A stretch of 64,000 nt of DNA from Isochrysis galbana (GCA_018136815.1 CM030931.1:8842153-8906152), one strand, 5' to 3'. Numbered from the stretch's first letter, positions 44,345-56,103 are shown. Notes: generated by a model from the sequence alone, not told the origin. Translations and numbers: made by a program.

Positions 44345-46459
44345 TCACACAGAATAAGGTGCGATCTGGTTCTTGGTCTTGGAGTGAGAGCTAGATTGCG
44401 TGTAAGGCAATAGGAGAGGGCCACCAAATAGCCAATAACCATGGAAAGGAAATCGCGTAAATCGGAGCATCTGATCATTTAGTGTTGGATCTCGTTTTCG
44501 CCAACAGCAGTGTCGGAAGCTTTCGACAAAAAGCGGCGACAGGAACAACTTGGCAACGTAGATCAGCACAGCATGGACTCCAACAGAAACATGCGCGATC
44601 ATTTGAGTGACTGGATGGAGATCCATTCCCGGGAATACGACCTTGTGAAGTAGAACAATAATTGCTGTGGGCATCCCAACTATAAATAGATGATACATTT
44701 GACGCTGACGGCACAGGGCTGGAGATTGATCAACTAATTGAACGTCCATTGATGGTCTAAGACGGCCTTGAAGGGTCTTCACTCGTTGCAATAGAGTCTT
44801 GTACATGTGAACGACCTTCTCACGGTCAGCAGCTCCATAAAAGTGAGTTTGGGTTTCATCACGAAGTTTTGCCATCACATTTGCAGAGGAGAACCCGAGC
44901 TGGGTTCGCCTCAAGAGAATACGTCCCTGCTCCACGTCATGGATGTATCCTCCATTGTGTGTGGCGATTGAGGCGACAGCCTCCTCGAAACTGCACCATC
45001 CTGAAGAGCTGTACGTTACAACGTTTCTGGCTTCTCGCATATGCTCAGGCAAGCCCTTATCTTGAAGCACAGCGATCCGAGGGCTCCCATACACCATGCT
45101 CATCCCTTCTAAGCCAGCCTTGAAGAGAGCCTGCTCTTGAGGCGATCGCATGCCATTAAGATCTTTTTGTGGAAGCGAGGCAAAATCCATGAGGAGGGCC
45201 TTCCAATTTTGTCTTAGACTCAGGAAGGACCGCACACGCTTCAGATGCCATCCTTCCGGGTCGGGGTGTGCTGGGTCTAGCCATCGATATGAGAGTGCAA
45301 TAATGTCTCCACTCTGCAGCAGGGCCACGGCTTTCGCCGGTTCAATGAACGCTTCTTGGGGAAGCTCCTGGCGCCGTCGCATTATAAAGCCATCCGGCTG
45401 CTTGAGTAACCAGTTTATGGAAACCAGCCTGATAGTTCCGCTTTCGAACAAAGCTGTCAAACTTCGACTAGCCTCTTCTTTATGATCCTGCGACGATTGA
45501 CACCTGTCATGCTGAGATTCAAGGGGCGGAATGGGCTTCTCAACGCAAGCCATCAAGTTGTTGAGACGAGTGCGACTTTTCCTACTCTCATTGAGCCTCG
45601 TACGCCAGTGATCAAGCAGTATCAACCAACAAAAGCATGCCCCGACGACAGCAAAGCCTGCAGGGTAGACCAGGATTACTCCGTCTTGCACCTCAAGCAG
45701 AGTAACCTTTTGCACCTGCCATAACATCGAAACGGGGACCGCAAGCAGAATGATTGACATGAGCAGAGCTCGCACAAGAGCATACGTCGATATCCGAGGG
45801 ACACGCCATTGACCTGAACCGTCACCTCCATTGCGCAAACTGTGCTTTATCAAGAGAATCGTCTCCATGATATTGAAGAACACAGAACTGGTGATAACAT
45901 AGATTGGTCCGGCAGGTGTCTCAGCCCACCAGGGCTCGCGAGGGGATGGAGGTGTCAGGAACGGCGTTGAGACCTTGCACCGTACATCAACATTTCGTAC
46001 CCACGTTGATCCGTTCCATGAAGCCCAAGTGGCCTCCGGAGGACATAAGAGCACAATTGCTGCATACCCAGACTTCACGACAGGTGCCTCAAAAGCATGC
46101 CTTGCGGGTGAAAGTTGCCATCCTGACTCCCCATACAACATGTGCCAATTGTCCGAATTTTGGTACACCCACCGAGAATATCCAGACACGGAGAACCGCT
46201 CACCAGTCTTGGTGTAGACGCCAAATGCACGCTGATCCACGTACGCTGCAGTGCTCTTCACCTCGATGTTGTCGCATGAGCAGCGGGTCCCACAATCGTC
46301 ACAATCATGACCCAAATCGCACGTGCTGAAGGAGGACCCCTGCCCGCCATCACTGCAAATGCCGTCCCTTGCATATATGCAGTCATTTGCGCAACTCCAG
46401 CTCTGCGTGGCCATACTTGTTCTGGCCAGAAGAAGGCAGAGCACCACGGAGAACATCAT
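44345..46459 (-). CDS. Membrane protein with LNR-like ectodomain and SYRW/LPQKD/GWC cytosolic domain
   Basis: Intronless, 704 residues from the ATG at 46459 (the frame extends to 46540, but MMFSVVLCLLLARTSMA makes a better signal peptide). Residues about 23-63 form a Cys-rich LNR/Notch-like motif (CANDCIYARDGICSDGGQG...CDLGHDCDDCGTRC), common in algal surface proteins. An ectodomain follows, with three TM helices at about residues 180-310. The cytosolic part (about 385-500) has ALSYRWLDPAHPDPEG, DFASLPQKDLNG, EQALFKAGLEGM and GWCSFEEAVASI. This is the pattern of a protist domain distantly reminiscent of HET/TIR-like domains (family knowledge, from memory). Two further hydrophobic helices lie near the C-terminus. 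GC content is visibly lower, near 50%, and codon use is more mixed than in neighbours, suggesting a different history. A signalling or self-recognition role is inference. Confidence 0.8.
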   Translation of the reverse strand: MMFSVVLCLLLARTSMATQSWSCANDCIYARDGICSDGGQGSSFSTCDLGHDCDDCGTRCSCDNIEVKSTAAYVDQRAFGVYTKTGERFSVSGYSRWVYQNSDNWHMLYGESGWQLSPARHAFEAPVVKSGYAAIVLLCPPEATWASWNGSTWVRNVDVRCKVSTPFLTPPSPREPWWAETPAGPIYVITSSVFFNIMETILLIKHSLRNGGDGSGQWRVPRISTYALVRALLMSIILLAVPVSMLWQVQKVTLLEVQDGVILVYPAGFAVVGACFCWLILLDHWRTRLNESRKSRTRLNNLMACVEKPIPPLESQHDRCQSSQDHKEEASRSLTALFESGTIRLVSINWLLKQPDGFIMRRRQELPQEAFIEPAKAVALLQSGDIIALSYRWLDPAHPDPEGWHLKRVRSFLSLRQNWKALLMDFASLPQKDLNGMRSPQEQALFKAGLEGMSMVYGSPRIAVLQDKGLPEHMREARNVVTYSSSGWCSFEEAVASIATHNGGYIHDVEQGRILLRRTQLGFSSANVMAKLRDETQTHFYGAADREKVVHMYKTLLQRVKTLQGRLRPSMDVQLVDQSPALCRQRQMYHLFIVGMPTAIIVLLHKVVFPGMDLHPVTQMIAHVSVGVHAVLIYVAKLFLSPLFVESFRHCCWRKRDPTLNDQMLRFTRFPFHGYWLFGGPLLLPYTQSSSHSKTKNQIAPYSV

Positions 46460-47639
46460 GCGAGGGCAATCAGTAGCAGCCCTACTCGCCAGCCCCCTCG
46501 ATCGCTCCCCACTCCCCACTTGGCTCCTCATCCCCACCATCCCCGCCGTAGAAGTCTGAAGAAGCTCTCTGTCCTGTTGTTGGGATTCCTCTCAAACGAC
46601 GAAGAATCTGTTTCGTTTGGAGGCGGCGAACGCGCGCGGGGGGCGCGGCGGCGGGGGGGGGGGGGGGGGGGGGGGGATCTGTTCCCAGGGCGCGAGGTCC
46701 GAGCCTCTGGCTGGCCTCAACGCCATTCGAAAATGCCCCGATAGTCCTGGTCAAGGGGTGAGCCGGCTAACCCCCTTTGCAAGACGAGATTTTTTAGTGA
46801 AGAAAAGCTCGCGGCGCCAGTTCTTCAGTTCTTAGTTAAGGTGGTAGGCGGGTGGCCGCGGGAGGGGGGGGCGGGGGAGGAGGGGAGAGGAGAGGGGGAG
46901 CTCTCCCGCCAGAGCCGACACAGCATGGTTGGATGATAAGCAGGAGAAAACACATGAAAAAACGAGGAAACTGAGATGGGGGAATGCGGCTGTGTGGAAG
47001 CCGTCCACCTAAATCTTATGAACGGACGAAACGGTTAGTGAAGACCAGTAGCGCGCGGTAGCGCGCGGGCGGCCGCGCAGCCAGTGCCAGTACGGCCTCC
47101 ATGCTGCTGGAGCCCGACTGCAGCATGCTGTATGCACAGGATGGCGGCCCACACACCACACGGACCTCGGCCACCAGCGCCCCCGCCCCAATCGGCGAAG
47201 TCGCCCCCCCCAATATTCGTAGGGCAACAGGTGTTGGTGGCGAAGCGTCTGGTTCAGCAGAGCCGCGCACGACGGTTGTGCTGTGCCTGCTGTGCCAGCA
47301 CAAGGAGCCTGAGGTGCAGGAGAGTGCACAGAAGGCGGGTCATGTTGCTGTGTGCCCCTCGATCAGCAAGCGTCTCTCCGGCGTTCCTCGGCAGGTCTCC
47401 GGCACCCGGCACCACGCATGGCAGCACTCATCGCGCGTTGCACTTTCTTCACGAGGGGATTGGATTCGGGCACGCACCCACGATGCATTCGCGTGCCACG
47501 GGCATTAGGCTCGTTGTTGCTCTTTGGCCTCACCTGACATGAGCACCCCAGCTGTAGTCTCGCGCCCAGAGCCGCCGCCTTCTTGCCAATGTTTTTCGCC
47601 AAGTGGTTCACACATGTGCCGAACAACAAACTACCAGAC
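46460..47639. other. Intergenic region
   Basis: Contains a run of about 30 G (46647-46676), which marks a likely assembly-sensitive site. No gene is recognised; ORFs at 47084-47542 are of low quality and in competing frames. Confidence 0.45.
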
Positions 47640-48045
47640 AACCTGAACAAGTTCACATCTCAACAAGTTGACCTCTCACATGTTGACCTTTCAACATGTT
47701 CACCTCTCAACAAGTCGACCTCTCAACATGTTGACCCCTCAACAAGTTGACCTCTCAACATGTTGACCTCTCAACATGTTGACCTCTCAACATGTTGACC
47801 TCTCAACATGTTGACCCCTCAACAAGTTGACCTCTCAACATGTTGACCTCTCAACATGTTGACCTCTCAACATGTTGACCTCTCAACATGTTGACCTCTC
47901 AACATGTTGACCTCTCAACATGTTGACCTCTCAACATGTTGACCCCTCACCCCTCATCGAACAAGTTGCTTTCAACCACCGAACAAGTTAGCTCCACTCA
48001 CCGAACAAGTTGGTTCCCGCCTGAACAAGTCGTGAACAAGTTGGT
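47640..48045. repeat. 16-bp palindromic minisatellite CAACATGTTGACCTCT
   Basis: About 19 head-to-tail copies (47655-47950), each containing the palindrome CAACATGTTG or its variant CAACAAGTTG. It degenerates to spaced GAACAAGTTG units up to about 48045. It is non-coding. Confidence 0.95.
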
Positions 48046-49194
48046 TCCGGGCTGTCTGTGTCTCCACGCCCGATCAGGGAGTGGTTATGACTAGACACAT
48101 ATGGACTGCCTGCGCGCTGGCCAGGGCGACGCGCAGGCAGTCCACTGCAATGCGCGCACGTGCAGTCTGAATGCTTGCGTGTGTTGTGTGCTCGTGCCGC
48201 CACATAGGGTGGTTGGGATCTTCCTCTTCGACAATGAGCACGCACGCCCAAACTGGATCGGAGCGCCTCGCAGCAAGCGAGCGCTTGCGCGCTCCCTGCA
48301 GCAAGGGCTGGCTCAGTCCTGTTGCACGCGTTGGCAACACGCCAAAGATGCCTGGCGCCTCCCTGCCGCGCGAACGCGCAGGCACTTGCTCCTCCTGCTC
48401 CTCCTCGTCTTGGTCTTGGTCTTGTCGTGCGTCTGCCCTTTGCCCATGGCCTCGCGCTCCATCTAGGAGCGCCGCCCACTGGAGGCGCGGTGCGGCGGGC
48501 AGCTGCCGAGGCGCCTCGGCACGATTGGCTGCGTCCTCCTCCTCCTCATTGCGCGCGCCTCGCGCGCGCGAGGCACGGTCGGGGTTAGGGTTGAACATGG
48601 GGATTGAGGAGAGGGAGGAGGGGGGGGAGCGGGAGCGCGCAGCCGGAGAAGAGGGAGGAGCGTCGCAGCGTCGCGCAAGTGGCGCAGGGGGAGGCCCCCC
48701 CACCGGTATCAATGTTTTTTGGACTGTTTTTGGCTGTGTTTCTATGAAAGCCAAAAACAGCCTGTTTTTGCTGTGTTTGGAAACCTTCTGGCTATGTTTC
48801 CCACCTAGGATCTCAATGTATTCTCAGATACCCCAAGGCACCCCTAGGACACCCCCTTGGTGAACTACACCCTCAGCCAATCAAGGTGCCCTAGTGCCTT
48901 TCTAACCCATTCGCCAAAGTTACTATCATTCCTCTCTTCACTTCGATTCTGTTCTTTCTCATCTCTACCTGTCACACACTATTACCTGTTCTCTTACGAT
49001 AGCTTAATCTGTGTGATACAGGCTGAAGTGTTTTGTTGGAATCTCATGTGGCACAGTGGAGATTTGCTTGGGTTTCTGTCCCAAGGTGGCCCTCAGTGCT
49101 CGGTTCTATCCCCATCGCTCACCTGTCTGTCGCGATCCCTCACAATGCTGGTAATCCTTTTTGCAATCCCTCTGGTCCACTACTGGGTACCAGT
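48046..49194. other. Intergenic region
   Basis: A stretch at about 48705-48815 is rich in AAAACAG/CTGTTTTT motifs like those inside the hAT MITEs, but lacks the CCTACATGTG termini. No gene is recognised. Confidence 0.5.
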
Positions 49195-49787
49195 ACAACA
49201 GGAGCAACTCCTCAGAGAGGAGCTGTGGGGAAGGAGATGTCTGAGTGGGGGCGCTATACCCTTGCGCTAGGCATGGGCAGCGACGCCGCCTCAAGACATG
49301 TCCTCCCTCTTGTCTTGAGTCGAAATTTTGGTGTTTGAATCCGAGGGCGAGGGGGTTTGTGCTTCTTGGGTTGGTTGTAGTGGGATGAGGGAGTGGGAGA
49401 TGGAGTGAAGTGTTGAAAGAGGGCCCAAGGCAGGGCACTGAGTTGTAGGTACTTGTGGCCCACAAGCGTGGGGTGAAAACGAAAAGTGTATCAACATGTG
49501 TCTTGAATTTGAAGTTTTTGTTGCTTTGAACAGAGGACGGGGGGGTTCGTGCCGTTTGGGTTGGTTGAAGTGTGAAGGGGGAGTGGGAGAGGGAGTCTAG
49601 TGTTGAGAGAGGGCCCAAGGCAGGGCACTGAGTGATTGGTACTAGTGGCCCACAAGAGTGGGGTGAAGACGAGAATTGTGTCAACAAGTTGGAAAACAGA
49701 GGCATGGGGTGCTCTCCGTATGGGGTTGATGGTTGTGAAGTGCCCTCCCATGTTGGGTGCACTGATGGTAGAGGTTTCCACCATGGA
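49195..49787 (-). mobile_element. E1 element, partial copy joined to LINE
   Basis: Reverse orientation of the E1 interior, from the GAGGAGTTGCTCC block to the TTTCCACCATGG segment. Both ends of the element are missing. Its right end is fused directly to the LINE RT sequence at about 49787. Confidence 0.85.
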
Positions 49788-52700
49788 CCAAAAAATAGCC
49801 AAAGCGCTCGACGAGCTCGCCCTACTCGGGATCGAGCTAAACGACGGAGAGCCCGACGCCAGGAAACTGGATAGGATGCGCGAACTCAACGACAAGATCG
49901 ACGCAATCCGCAAAACATCTAGACCAACGACGAAAGAAAGCTTCGACTCTCTCAAACACGAGGAAAGAATGACGAAAGAATTCTTCCGAAAGTTTCAATC
50001 TAGAACCTCGAACAGCGCGATACCAGAACTATACATCACAAAGGACTGGAACGCCCCGGACGAAGTCATACGACACACGACCGCGGAAGACGCGGAGATA
50101 CGCAGAGAACTACGGAAGTACTACGTATGGCTCTACCAGGTACGGGACAACGTAAGAGACCTCGAGCTGGAGGCGGCACTGGAAGCGAACCCGATGAACG
50201 TCCACGATAGCAAAGCGATAGAAGGCAAAATCACGATGGAGGAACTCCAAAGCGCTATAGCGCAGATAGGCAGTGGCAAGAGCGCGGGACCCGACGCGCT
50301 GCCGGCGGAATTCTATAAAAGCTTCATAGACCTAGTGCAACACGACTTCCTGAGAGTCTTAAATCTAGCCCTGGCCCAGGGATACCTGAGCGCATCCATG
50401 AGGGAAGGGGACATAATACTCTTGTACAAGAAAGGCGATACACGGGACCCTAGAAACTACAGACCCATCACGCTCTTGCAGAGCGACTATAAGATCCTGG
50501 CTAAAATACTCACTATTAGACTGAAAACGGTGATAGGAAACATAATCTCGAAGGACCAACTCGGGTTCGTCCCGAAACGCCTGATAGGGGAGGCCACCCA
50601 CCTTCTACAATTAACGCAAGCATACCTAGACGAAACGGGCGAACCCGGTCTGCTACTAGCGCTCGACTGGGAGAAGGCCTTCGACAGGGTCAACTGGGAA
50701 TTCTACCGGCTTGTCCTTGAGAAGCTAAAACTCGGAGAAGACTTCCGTAGATACGCGAGAGCCCTCACGAACTCTGAAGCGAAACCCATTCGGTACATCA
50801 AAGCAAACGGAGGCAGAAGCTTCCCCTTCAACGTTGCGAGTGGCGTTCCACAAGGATGCCCGCTGTCACCGCTGGCCTTCCTCCTAACGGCAGAGGCCCT
50901 CACCCGAGCGATAAACGAAGACGATGGCATAGACGGCATCGTGGTAAACGGAGCCGAACTAAAGATTAGCCAATTCGCGGACGACACACAACTTCTCGCG
51001 GCCGACTATGGCAGTCTCGCTCGGTCACTAGAGTGGGTGGAAAGATATGCAGCGGCTTCGTGTGGCAAACCGAACGACCAAAAATTTGAGGGACTGAGAA
51101 TGGGATCTCTCAGGAGGAAACGACTCCCAGCCAGCTTTAGAAAATACAAGTGGCTAAAAGGGAGCGAATATGCAACTATACTAGGAGTCCCCCTGGGAGG
51201 GGCGCAAGCCACAAAGGTCTTTTGGCGTAAACTAGTCGACAAAATAGAGAAGAAAGTCACCGTATGCATGCCGCTTACAAACAACCTATCAATACACGGC
51301 AAAACCAAAGTAGTCAACTTCTTAATATACTCTATTCCGAGGTATTGGCTACAAACACGAGCGGCCCCCAGATGGCAGATGGTTCCACACGGCCGTCAAA
51401 AAAGCCGCAGACAAGTTAATGTGGACTAACGCGCGCACCGGGCGTAGGCTACAATGGATAAAACATCCCGAACTCCCGCTTAGAAACGCCCTCGAGGAAG
51501 GGCCCCACCTAGGGGTTGGCCTACTAGACTGGGACAACCATGTTAAGGCGCTACAAGCGAAATGGGTATTAAACTACCTAGACGCGCGACAAGCACAATG
51601 GAAACAAGTGCTAGACGCTTGGTTCAGTCGCTCGAACCTAGGAAGAGCAGCTGTACTGTCGACGCTCCCAACGAGCAAACTGACCGATGGCATAACAGGT
51701 TCAAGCAAACTCCCGGCGTTCTGGAAACAGGCGCTGCACAACATCCGCGAGCTAGAACTCACTCCACAAAACGGAATTCTTGAACTCGTGGGAGCGCGTG
51801 GTGCACTTCGCCTCGCGCCTCCAAGCCGAAGCGAGAGAGGCCTTGCCACCCGACCCGGCCCCCACGCCGGCTCGACCCGAGACACCGAGCGACACGCCAT
51901 CGATCGAAGAAACACCTAGAGAAACCAGGGTTTCCGAAAGTGACACCTACATAACTAGAATGAATAATATATGGATATACGATATACACAAACACTAACT
52001 ATCTAGGCGAAACTACGGACACAACCGAAGTAGCAGAACCGGGCGAGGAAGAACACTACCACACCCCCGCTAAATGGGGTGACGGGCTGAAAGGCCCAAA
52101 ACACCTAGAATACCCCCTAGCGGATGAGTACACACTCGGCGTGAAGACGCAGCTAGACGAAGCCTCCGTGTCGGACATAACGCGGGAGATCTTACAGAAC
52201 GGCCCCCGGGCCAATTCCCAGCCAGCACGCGAAGCATGGTCTCGAAAATTAGAACTAACACACGACGAGTGGAAGCACGTGGCAAAACTCTACACTCATC
52301 CCCTGCTGAAACACACCGACAAGCACCCTCACTTTAAACACATTACCCACAGAAGAATCGGCACACGCAACCGTTTCGCTGCGGCGACCACCGCAAAATG
52401 TAGGCTATGCGGAAAACACCGCGAGAACTCGACACACCTGGCTAGGTGCCCCTCCACACTTCAGATATTCCAAACCATAGAAGCCGTAGCGGGATACACC
52501 CCCGCGAAAAACAGATCGTCAGCCCAGAAGACCAAAGACAGACTCTTCGCATACCCGAACTCGCCGACGCCAGACAGCCTGAAAGCCCTATACCTCATAG
52601 CATGGAGATACATAATAGGCGACTTCTACAGAGTAGAATTCGACCACTACACCTACCACCACGTGCCGGTCATCGAAAAGACTCTGAACAGGTTCACGGT

Positions 52701-52902
52701 CCTCGTGAGGAGCCTTGAACCTCCGGACGGAATCTCGACCGCTCGGACGAACAAGGCTTCCCAAGGCAGGAAACCGAAGATCAAGTCGCCACGAGAACTC
52801 AGCACCCCCATCTTTGCAAATAACAACAAAGGAGCTCTAGTCATGAGTACGAACCTGTCCCTGATAGCTCAAGCGCTCAACATAGCGGAGCGGCTAGCCT
52901 GA
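49783..52902 (+). pseudogene. LINE ORF2: reverse transcriptase with three frame breaks
   Basis: The first frame (49783-51429) encodes an RT: SGKSAGPDALPAEFYK, NYRPITLL, LALDWEKAFDRV (motif A), GVPQGCPLSPLAF (motif B) and QFADDTQLL (motif C, catalytic FADD intact). The thumb and connection continue in a second frame (about 51383-51775), a third (to 51987) and a fourth (52141-52902), which ends in the zinc knuckle CRLC-x7-HLARC and AWRYIIGDFYRVEF. The first and last breaks coincide with perfect 7-bp tandem duplications (51369-51382 and 51974-51987). The ATG at 49783 comes from the fused E1 sequence, not from the LINE. The endonuclease domain is missing, so this copy is dead, although its RT core is well kept. 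Confidence 0.9.
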
Positions 52903-53225
52903 ACTATAAGAGGCCCGCCGAGACCCACGCCCTACCGTACAGATGCCCATAGCTACTCTGGACTACAGGCTCCCAACACTCAACACCTGGAGAAGAACAT
53001 GCAACAACCGGTAGCCCGATGGCGCAAGAAGAAGTAGCGAGGAAAGCCATCGGGTATCGTTACACACCGCCTGCCACCGGAAACCTACTGCACCCAGCCC
53101 CTAGGTAGAGCACGAGGGGACGAGCCGCAAGGCAGGTGGAGGGGGGATAAGGGAAGCGGGCGTGGCTGCATAGAAGCCGTGCAGGGTCGCGCGCGCGGCG
53201 AGACTATTAAGAAGTTTTTTTTTAG
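49783..53225 (+). mobile_element. LINE (non-LTR retrotransposon), 5'-truncated, longest copy
   Basis: Runs from the E1 junction to the family 3' signature GCGCGCGGCGAGACTATTAAG plus T-run near 53195-53225. It carries RT and the C-terminal zinc-knuckle region but no endonuclease. 52903-53200 is the GC-rich 3' UTR, homologous in reverse to 7690-7870. Confidence 0.9.
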
Positions 53226-54344
53226 TTTTTTTTAGATAAATCATGAATTTAATGTCACGATATCAGCAGCGAAGTGTGGACACGACCGCAAAACCATGCA
53301 TGTGCGTTAGCCTCTAGGAGCACTACTACCACTAGGGTCGCGCTCACACGAGTTGACGCCGCATGCGGAGAGACAGAGAGGGAAAACAGAGTTTTTTGCC
53401 GCACTTTGACGGCTTGCAAGCAACGTGGTCGTGGAAGCTTTACTCTGGTGTCCATCGGAGTCGGCCCGTTGTTTGCTGTTGAGCCTTGGCACAAGTAGAC
53501 GACTAGGGGCGGCTCCAGCGGAAGAGCGGCTATCTGCGCTGTCTATGGAGCTTACATAATAGTGGGTGCAAGGAGAAGTGGCAGCCTTACAAGTGGAGAG
53601 TCGTAAGGATGCGGTCTCACGTGGCGCCTTGCCGTAAGCGACAGGGCCACGCGGGAGGAGCTGGGTAATAATCGTATGAGTCGATGGCGACGGTCTCGGA
53701 TACTTGAGACGTGTGCAGCCACGCACGCAATGGCAAACACGGTGGGGAAGCGAGGCGGGGAGGGGGGTGGGGGAAGGGCGGGTTGAATATGACGGGTACT
53801 CGCGCGGGCACACCAGGTCAGCACCGATCGCGAAAAACTGGCCTACTCGGCCTTAGCTCATCAAAATACGAGTGGGACACTGCAACGTCTCCGAGCGCTC
53901 CTTCGCGACGACGGCCGGTCGCTGCCTTTGGATTGGCATGACGGATCGGGCAATACGGAACGAAGCTCGCAGGATGCCGGACGAGTATGAGCACAGTGCA
54001 CGTGCGCGTGGAAATCGGACGGCTCGGCGGCGAGGAGCGGCGCAATGTGCGATGTCGGAGGGCGGGCGTGTGGTCCGTGTACGTAATGGTTCCACGACAC
54101 TGTGAAGGGGGCGCAACTTGTGGTCATTCAAGTCGCTCATTAGCAAGCAGTGAGCTGAGTCTTCCTAAGGCGGTGAGGCCTCTCAGATCGGACGGCCCGG
54201 AGACTCTTGGGGGTCACGCTCCGAGAGTGCTGCTCACGCACGGGTAGCAATCCCGCGAGCCTGGCGCCGAGAGTGCGCAACGGCGGCTGACGGCGAGAGG
54301 GCTGGTCAGGGCGGCGCTCCGTCGCGCTGCTCTTCGTTCATGGG
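53226..54344. other. Intergenic region
   Basis: Mixed-composition DNA without a recognisable gene. Competing ORFs of 60-170 codons exist on both strands but none shows family motifs. Confidence 0.5.
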
Positions 54345-54815
54345 CTAGTTGCTCGCGCGGTCTGGTTTGATCTGATCGCCGTTGCCCTGTCCGATGAGCG
54401 CCTTGCGTCCTTCACCGTCAGAGGCGCGCGCGGAGGTGGTGGATGAGGACGCGGGCTGGCACCGTGAGATGGCGCCGGAGGACGAGCTCGCGGCGGCGGT
54501 GCGGGCGGCGGTCTGAGCGGCCTCGGCAACGGCGGAGCTGACTGCTGCGGAGGCCGCCGAGATGATGGCCGCCGCCTCGCTCGCCTTGAGCTCGTTGTAC
54601 CACTTCGGAGGCCTGCCTCTCGAGCCGGGAACGTATGGCGCCTTTGGCGGCCGCTCGGCCTCGGCGGTCTTCGCCTTGTTCTTGGAGCCCTTGGGTCTTC
54701 CTCGCTTGCGCGGTGGGGGAGCGTCCGACGATGCCTCGGAGGCTGTGCGCTCGGGCTGCTCTGACGACGAGCCTGCCTCTCCTGTGCGGACTGTGAGCGG
54801 AGGAGCTTTCTCCAT
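54345..54815 (-). CDS. AT-hook DNA-binding protein (HMGA-like)
   Basis: 156 residues from the ATG at 54815. The same frame is open to 55247, but that part is Pro-rich simple sequence, probably 5' UTR. Two AT-hook cores are visible: RKRGRPKGSKNK (about 36-47) and GSRGRPPKWYNE (about 64-75). Each has the GRP tripeptide flanked by basic residues that inserts in the minor groove of AT-rich DNA. An Ala-rich helix (about 77-115) and a Ser-rich tail follow. The likely role is chromatin architecture or transcriptional regulation in the nucleus. It appears intronless. An upstream exon is possible. Confidence 0.7.
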   Translation of the reverse strand: MEKAPPLTVRTGEAGSSSEQPERTASEASSDAPPPRKRGRPKGSKNKAKTAEAERPPKAPYVPGSRGRPPKWYNELKASEAAAIISAASAAVSSAVAEAAQTAARTAAASSSSGAISRCQPASSSTTSARASDGEGRKALIGQGNGDQIKPDRASN

Positions 54816-55559
54816 CCGAAACGGCGGGGGGAGGAGGGACGGGGAGGCTTTGGGGAGAGGGCAGGGGAGGGGAAGGGGCGGTTGGGGAGGCGAGGGCGGG
54901 CTGTGAGCGGCGATCGAGTGGTATGAGCCGCTTGGGAAGGGAGGGGGCGCGGGGGTGGGGGGAGGTGGGGGGGGTGGGGGGTGGGGGGGGAGGAGGAAGA
55001 AGGGGAGGAGAGGATGCGGAGGGAGGGTGGGGGAAGGCGGAACGGGGGGAGAAGGGGGAAGAAGGCGCGATATCGTGGGAGAGCGGGAGGGGATAGGCTC
55101 TTCGGGTCGCGGGGAGAGGTCCGAGAGGAGTGGAAGAAGCCAACCGATTAGGTGAAAGTGGAGGAGGGGCTCGGTGGGGTGGGGTGGGGCCGCCTGGCGT
55201 CTCTCCGCGGCCGAGAGAGGGGCTCTCTTAGGTGATAGACTGGGCATGGTATGTGAGAAGGGGGAGCTCGAGGAGCCGCGGGGGGGAGGCTCTCTCGCCG
55301 GAGAGTGGGCCCTCTCGTCGGGAGAGCGTGAGAGAGGCGCGCGCCCTGAGCTCGCGGCGGCAGATTTGGAGATTCAGGCAGTGGGGGCGGCGGGGGGAAG
55401 GCGGGGGGGGCGGGGGCGCGGAGAGGGGGGGAGAACTGGGAAGAAGCCGAGGCGAGAAGCTTGAGACGAGATCGCGCCTCCGCCCACGATCTCGGCGCGG
55501 CCTCCCGGGCTCGCGCCCGTCTTCTCGGAGGAGATCGTGGGAGAGCAGCCGAATTCGGC

Positions 55560-56069
55560 CTAAACGCGCCGGCCCGATCCAGGGGGAGAGGGCGGGGCGG
55601 GGGGGGGGGGCGCGGCGGGGAGGGAGGGGCGCTGCTTAGCGCTGAGGCGGAAGGGGATGGAAGGGGGGGGAGGAGAGGAAGGATGGGGCGAGAGAGAGAG
55701 AGAGGGAGAGAGAGAGAGAGATTACACGCGTGAGGGGTGCAGGGCGAGGAGGGCGGGAGTGGGGGGAAGTGAAAGAGAAGGGCGCTGTGGAGAGAGACGG
55801 AGAGGGAGAGAGTGGGAGAGAGAGCTGGCGAGGCGGCCGGCGCCTGCCCCTCTCTCTCTCTCTCTCTCTTCTCTCTTTCTATCTCCCCTCCCCCGCCCCC
55901 TCTCTCTCCCTCCCTCTCTCTCTCTCTCTCTCTTTCTCTCCCGGTGGCTGGACCGACCGCCCCCCCTTTGGCCGCAGCCTCGGCGGAGAAGCTTCTCATC
56001 CTCTCTCTCTCGCGACTGTGGCGGGGGGGGGGGGGGGGGGGGGCACCGGGAGGCCCGCGGCGGCGTCCC

Positions 56070-56103
<34 letters not shown>

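Noticed and set aside
47640-47960. Palindromic 16-bp repeats considered as a CRISPR-like or origin array
   Set aside because: Direct head-to-tail units without spacers; a minisatellite.
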